NCBI GenBank assembly: GCA_017608725.1
Contig: JAFCFG010000060.1
Coordinates: 1-6,408, forward strand
DNA length: 6,408 nucleotides
Direction of reading: 5' to 3'
From: Candidatus Iainarchaeum sp.
Lineage (GTDB): Archaea; Iainarchaeota; Iainarchaeia; Iainarchaeales; GCA-2688035
Shown: one piece after another, positions 1 to 4,928 of the stretch
Layout of the letters: each line of letters begins with the position of its first letter
Position numbering within the stretch: the stretch's first letter is position 1
Made by a program: the position numbers and the translations under genes
Notes under the pieces: model-generated
The model's database searches: none
Told to the model about the DNA's origin: nothing
Seen by the model: only the letters and a program-made list of their open reading frames with translations

Positions 1-21
1 AAACACCGAAAAACGCAGATA

Positions 22-29
22 TTTATAAA
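22..29 (+). promoter_or_regulatory. TATA box upstream of the glycoside hydrolase gene
   Basis: TTTATAAA lies within an A/T-rich stretch about 55 bases before the TTG start at 84 and is preceded by a purine-rich GAAAAACGCAG that could serve as the BRE. Transcription would start near position 50, giving a leader of roughly 30 bases. The match to the archaeal TATA consensus is good, but the assignment rests on position and sequence only. Confidence 0.5.
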
Positions 30-83
30 CACAGAAAAACATAAAATGTGTTGGCAGCAATATTTTTGTCGGGGTAGCTTGGC

Positions 84-1187
84 TTGAATACTACAGTTCG
101 CAATGCTTACGGAATTGCTTTAAGTGATTTGAGGAAATGCTATACTGCCAAGGGAATTCTTGCAGGAAGAAAGAGCAAGCACTACAGCCAATACTGGGCT
201 AGGAACAGCTTCTTTGCCTCAAATGGAGCATTGGCACTGGGAGACCTTGGCCAAGTAGAAAGGAACCTTCAGCTGTTTGCAGCAAACCAGAACAAAAAAG
301 GGGCAATTCCAAACCAAATAAGCCAGAATATGAAGCCAAGGTACAAGCTTTTGGTTGGCAGCGTTATTGACAGCACGGCGTTGTTTGTTATTACAGCCAT
401 GGAGTATATTAGGGTATCAGGTGACAAGCGGTTTGCAGCTGCAATTTTTCCAAAGGCAATGAATGCAATGCGGTTCCTGCGTTCAAAGGACAGGAACAGT
501 GACTTTTTGATTGAGGAAAGGGTTTTTGCAAACTGGGCTGATTCGGTTCTTAGATTTGGCAATGTTTTGTACACCAACTGCTGCTATTACAAAGCGCTGC
601 TTGAATTCAGCAACCTGTGCAATATGCTGGGGAAGAAAAAGCTGGCTGCAACCTACAAAAGGCTTGCGTTCAAAACCAAGGAAAAAATCAACGGAATGTT
701 CTGGCATGGGAACTACTACCTTGATTGGATTGATTTCAGAAAGCACGATTTCTTTGCATGCGATGGAAATCTGCTTGCAATCTGGTGGGGCATTGCAGAC
801 AAGGAACAGAGTCAAATGATTTTGAACAAAATAAAGCAGCACCAATTGAACAGCGTTCCACTTAAAACAAATTACCCATCCTACCCGATCTGGAGGATTC
901 CGCCAACCCTACTGCCGTTAATGGAATACCATTACCACAACGGATTCAGCTGGATTTGGCTTGGGTGCTTGAATGCAATGGGCCTGAACAAAGTGGGATG
1001 GCACAATGATGCAAAAAAGGAGTTAAAGAGCATTGCGGAGTTAATTAACAAAAATGGAACGGTTCATGAGGTTTTTGATGCAAAGGGAAGGCCAATCAGA
1101 GGGCTGTTTTTAAAGAGTGAAAGCCCTTTTAGCTGGAACGCAGGCATGTTTGTAAGGGCAGTGCAGGAAGTGCACCCAAACAAGTAA
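84..1187 (+). CDS. (alpha/alpha)6-barrel glycoside hydrolase, amylo-alpha-1,6-glucosidase / GH15-like
   Basis: A 367-residue protein resembling the catalytic domain of archaeal amylo-1,6-glucosidase/glucoamylase-like enzymes, which hydrolyse glucosidic bonds in glycogen- or maltodextrin-type glucans. Recognisable blocks in order are YWARNSFFA (37-45), IDSTALFV (95-102), NWADSV followed by a VLYTN segment (150-165), EVFDAKGRP (329-337) and SESPFSWNAGMF (345-356). Alternating helices rich in Leu, Ala and Trp fit the toroid fold. There is no signal peptide, so it is probably cytosolic. It is shorter than full bacterial/archaeal debranching enzymes, which carry an extra N-terminal domain, so this looks like a stand-alone catalytic domain. 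The start is TTG: an in-frame TAG lies at 75-77, no ATG or GTG occurs before Met83, and the residues before Met83 include a conserved block. Asn41 sits where related enzymes usually have WxRD. The exact substrate is not resolved; trehalase or another alpha-glucosidase is possible. Confidence 0.72.
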   Translation: MNTTVRNAYGIALSDLRKCYTAKGILAGRKSKHYSQYWARNSFFASNGALALGDLGQVERNLQLFAANQNKKGAIPNQISQNMKPRYKLLVGSVIDSTALFVITAMEYIRVSGDKRFAAAIFPKAMNAMRFLRSKDRNSDFLIEERVFANWADSVLRFGNVLYTNCCYYKALLEFSNLCNMLGKKKLAATYKRLAFKTKEKINGMFWHGNYYLDWIDFRKHDFFACDGNLLAIWWGIADKEQSQMILNKIKQHQLNSVPLKTNYPSYPIWRIPPTLLPLMEYHYHNGFSWIWLGCLNAMGLNKVGWHNDAKKELKSIAELINKNGTVHEVFDAKGRPIRGLFLKSESPFSWNAGMFVRAVQEVHPNK

Positions 1188-1206
1188 ATGGGGCTTTCAA
1201 AGTACC

Positions 1207-1216
1207 AAAGCGCTTT
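1207..1216. promoter_or_regulatory. Perfect 10-base palindrome overlapping the natA-like promoter
   Basis: AAAGCGCTTT reads identically on both strands and overlaps the expected BRE and the left edge of the TATA box of the ABC transporter. Its placement suits an operator for a dimeric repressor, but a 10-base palindrome can easily arise by chance and no second copy was noticed in the window. Confidence 0.2.
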
Positions 1217-1222
1217 TAAATA
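1214..1222 (+). promoter_or_regulatory. TATA box of the ABC transporter operon, probably giving a leaderless mRNA
   Basis: TTTTAAATA is centred about 29 bases before the ATG at 1247, with ACCAAAGCG just upstream as a possible BRE. In archaea transcription usually begins 22-27 bases after the TATA centre, so the mRNA would begin at or within a few bases of the start codon. No ribosome-binding site precedes this ATG (the preceding bases are TATTAAGTAAT), consistent with leaderless initiation. Confidence 0.6.
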
Positions 1223-1246
1223 AGTTTAATTATTCTATTAAGTAAT

Positions 1247-2152
1247 ATGAAGTGCATCGAGGTAGACAGGGTATTCAAGAGCTACAAGGATGTTGACGCT
1301 GTCAAGGGGATAAGCTTTGATGTTCAGGGCGGCGAGCTATTTGGCATACTTGGGCCAAACGGCGCAGGAAAAACCACCACTATTAGGATGCTACTGGACA
1401 TAATAAGGCCAGACAAGGGAGAAATAAGAATTTTGGGAAGGAACTTTGACAAGGACACAAAGAAGCTTGTTGGCTACCTTCCAGAGGAAAGAGGCCTGTA
1501 CGAGAACCTGACGGTAATGCAGAACCTTGTTTATCTTGCCTCTTTGAAGGATATGGAGGAGCCGGAAGCAAGAAAAAGCGCGTTGGAAATGCTGAAAAGG
1601 GTAGGCCTGTTGGAGTTCGCGAACAAAAAGGTTGCTTTGCTGAGCAAGGGAATGAAACAGCTTGTGCAGCTGATTGCAACAATGACGCACGAACCAAGGC
1701 TGTTGATTCTGGACGAGCCCTTTTCTGGGCTTGACCCAGCAAACAGGGAACTTGTGAAGAAAATAATTTTAATGCAAAAGAAAGAGAAGAAGACCATTAT
1801 TTTAAGCACGCATATGATGAACGAGGTTGAAGAGCTGTGCGATAGGGTTCTGATGGTAAATTTGGGGAAAAGGGTATTGTACGGCAGCTTGGAGGATATA
1901 AAGGACAGGTATGCAAAGAACTCTGTTTTTATTGAGTTCACTGGAAACATGCCAAAGCTGCAGGGCGTTGAAAAGGCAAATGTAAAGAAGAACAATGCTG
2001 AATTGTATTTGAGGATTGACACTTCGCCGCAGCAACTGCTCAGGCAGTTGGTTGAAAAGAACGTTAATGTTAGGAGATTTGATGTAAGGGAAATGAGCCT
2101 GAATCAGATATTCATTAAATTGGTGGAGGCAGAGAAATGGATAAAACTTTGA
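1247..2152 (+). CDS. ABC transporter ATP-binding protein, NatA-type
   Basis: A 301-residue cytoplasmic ATPase that would power the membrane protein encoded immediately downstream. Visible motifs: Walker A GPNGAGKT (36-43); a GYLPEERGLY segment (76-85) typical of NatA-like ATPases in the Q-loop area; ABC signature LSKGMKQ (132-138); Walker B LLILDEP (152-158) with catalytic Glu157; D-loop SGLD (160-163); and switch His189 in STHMM. About 90 C-terminal residues follow the nucleotide-binding domain, as usual for NatA/CcmA-like exporters that work with ABC-2 permeases. Length and motifs are complete. Its 3' end overlaps the permease gene by 16 bases, indicating one operon with coupled translation. 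NatA/NatB from Bacillus exports sodium, but relatives export drugs or other compounds, so the substrate cannot be assigned. Confidence 0.93.
   Translation: MKCIEVDRVFKSYKDVDAVKGISFDVQGGELFGILGPNGAGKTTTIRMLLDIIRPDKGEIRILGRNFDKDTKKLVGYLPEERGLYENLTVMQNLVYLASLKDMEEPEARKSALEMLKRVGLLEFANKKVALLSKGMKQLVQLIATMTHEPRLLILDEPFSGLDPANRELVKKIILMQKKEKKTIILSTHMMNEVEELCDRVLMVNLGKRVLYGSLEDIKDRYAKNSVFIEFTGNMPKLQGVEKANVKKNNAELYLRIDTSPQQLLRQLVEKNVNVRRFDVREMSLNQIFIKLVEAEKWIKL
2122..2129 (+). promoter_or_regulatory. Ribosome-binding site of the ABC permease gene
   Basis: GGTGGAGG ends seven bases before the ATG at 2137 and lies inside the last codons of the ATPase gene. It supports ATG 2137 as the true start and therefore a real 16-base overlap between the two genes. 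Confidence 0.75.
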
Positions 2153-3006
2153 AAATAGCAAAACACGAGTTTAAAATTAATTTCAGGAGAAAAGAGTTCC
2201 AGTTCTTCGCGTTTTTGCTTCCTGCTTTGCTGTTGGTTCTTGTAGTGATTTTTGCATTCACCGGCAGCCAATTTACTTTAACTGACTTCAAACAAATGCA
2301 GCAAAGCAGGTGGTTCTTTGCCTTTCCCTCAACAATCGCAATGGTTTTCAGCCTTGCAATCTTCTTGTCAGCAAACTTTTTACTGCAGGGAATTGCAGAG
2401 GAGAAAGAGAACAGGATAATGGAGGTACTTCTCTCATCTATCTCTTTCAGAGAACTGCTTACAGGAAAAATTATTGGCTTGGCCTTTCTTGGATTGATTC
2501 AATTCTTTGCCTGGGTTGGATCCGGCTTGATAGTAATTTACCTCATCGCACCAGAGATACTTGCAAAGGCAATGTACAAGTTTGCTGCAGTTGAAATAGT
2601 GCTCTTGTACTTTGTTTTCTTCTTCTTGGGCTACATCCTGTACGCTTCACTGCTGGCAGCAATAGGTGCTTTGACTGAGACAAGGGGCGAAGCCCAGCAG
2701 ATTGGTTCCCTGCTGACAATATTTGCCCTGATTCCAGCTGTAAGCACGTTGTTTTTATCAGGGCAAACAATGCCCATTTCAGGTGCCCTGACGATGTTCC
2801 CGCTAACAGCACCCATTACTGCAATGATCAGGCTTTTTCTAAGAACGTTGCTGATGAGTGAAGCACTGACAAGCATTGCAATCCTCATAATCACGATAAT
2901 AGCGGTAATCGTCATGACCTCACGATTGTTCAGGGCAGAGGTGCTAATGTATGGCAAGAGGTTTTCACCAAAAGAGGTAATTGGAATTATTGTTAAGGGA
3001 AAATAA
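2137..3006 (+). CDS. ABC-2 type permease, NatB-like
   Basis: A 289-residue integral membrane protein, the channel partner of the ATPase encoded just upstream. Six hydrophobic segments can be seen at about residues 21-41, 63-83, 112-138, 151-173, 186-207 and 245-263, preceded by a short basic cytoplasmic N-terminus (IAKHEFKINFRRKEF). The EEKENRIMEVLLSS block at 88-101 is the hallmark of ABC-2/NatB permeases and probably contacts the ATPase. NatB proteins often carry a large extracytoplasmic domain between the first two membrane segments and reach about 400 residues. Here that loop is only about 20 residues, so this is a minimal permease. It probably works as a homodimer. A strong ribosome-binding site fixes the start. 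The transported substrate is unknown. Confidence 0.88.
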   Translation: MDKTLKIAKHEFKINFRRKEFQFFAFLLPALLLVLVVIFAFTGSQFTLTDFKQMQQSRWFFAFPSTIAMVFSLAIFLSANFLLQGIAEEKENRIMEVLLSSISFRELLTGKIIGLAFLGLIQFFAWVGSGLIVIYLIAPEILAKAMYKFAAVEIVLLYFVFFFLGYILYASLLAAIGALTETRGEAQQIGSLLTIFALIPAVSTLFLSGQTMPISGALTMFPLTAPITAMIRLFLRTLLMSEALTSIAILIITIIAVIVMTSRLFRAEVLMYGKRFSPKEVIGIIVKGK

Positions 3007-3009
3007 CTG

Positions 3010-3019
3010 TTTTTAATTA
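3010..3019 (+). promoter_or_regulatory. Possible TATA box for the DJ-1/PfpI lipoprotein gene
   Basis: TTTTTAATTA is centred about 31 bases before ATG 3046, in the 39-base gap after the permease gene. It would give a very short leader. The T-run could instead, or also, terminate the ABC operon transcript. Both readings are weak. Confidence 0.35.
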
Positions 3020-3045
3020 TTTCTGGGGAAATTGTTGGTTGTGAA

Positions 3046-3654
3046 ATGAAAGAAAATTTATCCTTTGCGCTTGTAGTCTCATTAATTCTTTTAAGCGGCT
3101 GCATAGGGCAGCCAGAAGGAGGTGAAAAAATGCTGGAAGTCAAGGGAAAAAAAGCCCTGTTAATAGTTGCCCCAAGCAATTTTCGGGATGAAGAGCTGTT
3201 TAAAACAAAGGCAGAATTGGAAAAAGCTGGCGCAACAACAACGATTGCGTCCAGGGAAAAGGGAACAATAACCGGAATGCTTGGCGGAAAAGCAGAGGCA
3301 ACCCTTTCACTGGGCGAGGCAAACGTTGCAGAATTTGATGCAGTTGTTTTCATTGGCGGAAGCGGCGCAGCAACATACTTCAATGATTCAACTGCCCAAC
3401 AGATAGCAAGGGAGGCTGCTGAAAAGGAAAAAGTTCTTGCAGCAATTTGCATTGCCCCCAGCATTCTTGCCAATGCTGGTTTATTGCAGGGAAAGAATGC
3501 AACATCATTCAGCAGCGAAGCGGACAATCTGCAGAATAAGGGAGCAAACTATACAGGAGAAGCAGTAACAGTTGACGGGAAGATTGTAACTGGAAATGGC
3601 CCTGAAGCTGCACAGCAGTTTGGGCAAAAAATAGTGGAAGCATTGGCAGGGTAA
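3046..3654 (+). CDS. DJ-1/PfpI-family protein with lipoprotein signal peptide
   Basis: A 202-residue protein. Residues 1-18 form a signal with a short n-region, a hydrophobic core (FALVVSLILL) and lipobox LSGC, so Cys19 would be lipidated and the protein anchored outside the membrane. From residue 36 a full DJ-1/PfpI flavodoxin-like domain follows: KKALLIVAPSNFRDEEL with the conserved acidic residue (Glu49 or Glu50), FDAVVFIGGSG (97-107), and the nucleophile elbow AAICIAPS with Cys135. The residue after the cysteine is Ile rather than the His of PfpI proteases, so it is closer to DJ-1/YajL-like members (stress response, glyoxalase or deglycase-type chemistry) than to a proven protease. It follows the ABC operon after 39 bases and may be co-transcribed. 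A strong internal ribosome-binding site precedes Met29, which lies just before the catalytic domain, so a cytosolic 174-residue form starting at 3130 is a real alternative. Confidence 0.85.
   Translation: MKENLSFALVVSLILLSGCIGQPEGGEKMLEVKGKKALLIVAPSNFRDEELFKTKAELEKAGATTTIASREKGTITGMLGGKAEATLSLGEANVAEFDAVVFIGGSGAATYFNDSTAQQIAREAAEKEKVLAAICIAPSILANAGLLQGKNATSFSSEADNLQNKGANYTGEAVTVDGKIVTGNGPEAAQQFGQKIVEALAG
3116..3125 (+). promoter_or_regulatory. Strong internal ribosome-binding site before an in-frame ATG at 3130
   Basis: AAGGAGGTGA is a near-perfect complement of the archaeal 16S rRNA 3' end. It stands four bases (seven from the GGAGG core) before an in-frame ATG, codon 29 of the DJ-1/PfpI gene. 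It is much stronger than the sequence before the upstream ATG (GGTTGTGAA). Starting here removes the signal peptide and lipobox exactly and leaves the whole catalytic domain. Confidence 0.55.
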
Positions 3655-3772
3655 AGCCTTTGCTTATTTGCACAAATCACAAATTGGCAAATCCCCCATT
3701 TCACCAGCCCCAATAAGATTCAAATTGGTATTTATTCTTAACTTTCAGTTCAGTCGCAGATTTTGCTGGCTG
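3655..3772. other. Intergenic space between convergent transcripts
   Basis: Between the end of the DJ-1/PfpI gene and the 3' end of the tRNA, transcripts from both strands meet. I see no strong T-run terminator on either strand, only weak T-rich stretches on the plus strand near 3728-3745. A small inverted repeat, ATTTG-CA-CAAAT, lies at 3666-3677. The stop codon of the trpA reading frame after its passage through the tRNA (TGA, 3745-3747) also falls here. No gene is supported. Confidence 0.5.
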
Positions 3773-4656
3773 TGGACCCTGCGGGATTTGAACCCGCGGC
3801 CTCTGCCTTGCGAAGGCAGCGCTCTAAGCCAAACTGAGCTAAGGGCCCCCCTTTTCTTTGTAGCGTTCTTCATCGAAACAGCAAAACTGGAAACGGCTTT
3901 GAGCATCTTTTCCTTACTGCCCTGGTTCTCTTTAATTAAATTAATTACAGCGCTGCCAACTATTACGCCGTGAGCGCCTGCCTTAAGCACTTGCTTTACA
4001 TGTTTTGGTTTGCTTATTCCAAATCCAACGCACAAGGGCAGCTTTGTATAAGGCTTTGCTCTCTTGATTAGCTGTAGGGCCCTCTTTTGCAATGAAGCCC
4101 TTGCACCCGTTACGCCAAGCAGTGAAACAAGGTAAACATAGCCACTACAGCTCCGCAGAATTTTCTTTAACCTCTTTTTTGTTGTTGTCGGGCTTACAAT
4201 GAAAACCTGGTCAATGCCGTGCTTTCTCGCTGCCCTGAGCAAGGGTTTTGCCTCTTCAATTGGGCAGTCTGCTGCAAGAATAGCATCAACACCTGCTTTC
4301 TTTGCATCAGTGTAGAATTTGTCAATGCCTCTTTGGAAGATGAGGTTGTAGTAGATTAGGAGGGAGATGGGAATTTCTTTGTTGTAGGAGCGAATCTTTT
4401 TAATCATAACAAAGAATTTATCAGCGTCCATTCCCTTTGCCAAAGCCCTTTGGTCTGCTTCCTGAATGGTTTTACCATCGGCTATTGGGTCAGAGAAGGG
4501 CGGCGCTGTCTCTAATGCATCTGCCCCGCTGTCAATCAGCGCTTTGACAATTTTCAAAGAGGTTTCCGGATTAGGATCTCCCAGAACAACAAACGGAATG
4601 AAAGCGCCCTCTTTTTTTGAGCGCAATTCCCTGAATTTTTTGCTGAACCTACTCAT
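3745..4656 (-). CDS. trpA: Tryptophan synthase alpha subunit, reading frame open through the downstream tRNA
   Basis: TrpA cleaves indole-3-glycerol phosphate to indole and glyceraldehyde 3-phosphate and passes indole to TrpB in the alpha2-beta2 complex. The TIM-barrel body is residues 1-267 (ending at 3856), the normal family length. Visible: FIPFVVLGDPN (19-29), catalytic Glu49 in ALET, FSDPIADG with catalytic Asp60, the LLGVTGAR loop (179-186), and phosphate-binding GFGIS (211-215) and GVIVGSAV (230-237). Residues 50-52 are TAP where LG(I/V/P) is usual. No stop follows residue 267: the frame crosses a six-G run, enters tRNA-Ala and adds 36 residues with the typical tRNA-translation string GRGFKSRR before a TGA. 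That tail is probably not a functional part. The ATG lies one base after the stop of the small upstream gene, so translation is probably coupled. Confidence 0.93.
   Translation of the reverse strand: MSRFSKKFRELRSKKEGAFIPFVVLGDPNPETSLKIVKALIDSGADALETAPPFSDPIADGKTIQEADQRALAKGMDADKFFVMIKKIRSYNKEIPISLLIYYNLIFQRGIDKFYTDAKKAGVDAILAADCPIEEAKPLLRAARKHGIDQVFIVSPTTTKKRLKKILRSCSGYVYLVSLLGVTGARASLQKRALQLIKRAKPYTKLPLCVGFGISKPKHVKQVLKAGAHGVIVGSAVINLIKENQGSKEKMLKAVSSFAVSMKNATKKRGALSSVWLRALPSQGRGRGFKSRRVHSQQNLRLN
3773..3848 (-). tRNA. tRNA-Ala, anticodon CGC
   Basis: A 76-base cloverleaf can be folded completely by eye. Acceptor stem GGGCCCT/AGGGTCC; D stem GCTC/GAGC around an 11-base loop containing GG; anticodon stem CTGCC/GGCAG with loop TTCGCAA (anticodon at 3810-3812); five-base variable loop AGGCC; T stem GCGGG/CCCGC with loop TTCAAAT; discriminator A. 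The G3:U70 wobble pair, the classic alanine identity element, is present and confirms the assignment. It decodes GCG. CCA is not encoded (the discriminator A is followed by CAG), and no intron is visible. It lies on the same strand as trpA and directly behind it, with the trpA reading frame continuing into it, so it may be excised from the trp transcript by RNase P and tRNase Z or come from an internal promoter within trpA. Confidence 0.97.
3931..3947 (-). promoter_or_regulatory. TATA-like block inside trpA, possible internal promoter for the tRNA
   Basis: On the minus strand this reads TAATTAATTTAATTAAA, an A/T island inside trpA codons for VINLIK. Transcription from it would begin roughly 60 bases before the tRNA 5' end. 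The coding content alone (Asn, Leu, Ile, Lys) also explains it, so this is a weak candidate. Confidence 0.2.
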
Positions 4657-4657
4657 T

Positions 4658-4909
4658 TTAATTCATTCCCCTTGCAACCGCGGCATGCAGTGTAGCCTGC
4701 AGCCTTTTTACCCACTCCTTGAAACTCATTTTGTACAATGGCTCTATATGATAAACATGGGGCCTGTGCGGAACCCTGCCTGGTTTGGCAGTGGAAAAAA
4801 CAAACTCCCTGGAAGTCCCCCTTACAGCAAACCTGGCAGCAGCCCTTCTCCTCAAACCAGCAATCTGGCCTGCCTTTCTGGCTCTGTTTCCCTGCTTTGC
4901 AGGCTTCAT
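4658..4909 (-). CDS. Small basic protein of unknown function encoded between trpB and trpA
   Basis: An 83-residue protein that I do not recognise. It is strongly basic: 12 Arg and 7 Lys against 3 Glu and no Asp. The first 34 residues are Arg/Ala-rich (GLRRRAAARFAVRG at 18-31). A middle segment, PHRPHVYHIEPL (47-58), has three spaced His residues, and the C-terminus (FKEWVKRLQATLHAAVARG, 63-81) could be an amphipathic helix. Evidence that it is real: GGAGTGA at 4917-4923 lies seven bases before the ATG; it starts 19 bases after the trpB stop; its TAA is one base before the trpA ATG; and all 12 Arg codons are AGA or AGG, like neighbouring genes. No signal peptide or membrane segment is seen. 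Position suggests a role connected with tryptophan synthase or RNA binding, but that is inference. An in-frame ATG at codon 61 could make only a 23-residue peptide. Confidence 0.75.
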   Translation of the reverse strand: MKPAKQGNRARKAGQIAGLRRRAAARFAVRGTSREFVFSTAKPGRVPHRPHVYHIEPLYKMSFKEWVKRLQATLHAAVARGMN

Positions 4910-4916
4910 AATTTAT

Positions 4917-4923
4917 TCACTCC
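4917..4923 (-). promoter_or_regulatory. Ribosome-binding site of the small gene between trpB and trpA
   Basis: GGAGTGA on the minus strand, seven bases before the ATG at 4909, lies in the 19-base gap after the trpB stop. It is one base short of the ideal GGAGGTGA and is the main evidence that this small frame is translated. Confidence 0.65.
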
Positions 4924-4928
4924 ACAAG

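Noticed and set aside
1531..2022. A 163-codon minus-strand frame opposite the NatA-type ATPase
   Set aside because: It lies fully inside a gene with every ABC motif intact on the plus strand, and its Ser/Phe-rich composition is that of a complementary shadow.
2631..3527. A 298-codon minus-strand frame opposite the permease and DJ-1 genes
   Set aside because: It spans two well-supported genes on the other strand, shows no recognisable family, and its Ser/Ala/Pro-rich composition reflects the complement of the real genes.
3773..3848. tRNA-Ala as an attachment site of an integrated element
   Set aside because: No integrase gene and no second copy of the tRNA 3' end were seen in the window, and the genes on both sides look like ordinary cellular genes.
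3745..3855. The 36-residue basic tail as a genuine extra domain of TrpA
   Set aside because: Most of it is the tRNA gene read as codons, including the GRGFKSRR artefact string. The conserved TrpA fold is already complete at residue 267.
3668..3973. A 101-codon plus-strand frame containing LRDLNPRPLPCEGSALSQTE
   Set aside because: This is the antisense translation of the tRNA-Ala gene, a well-known source of spurious proteins. It has no ribosome-binding site and opposes trpA.
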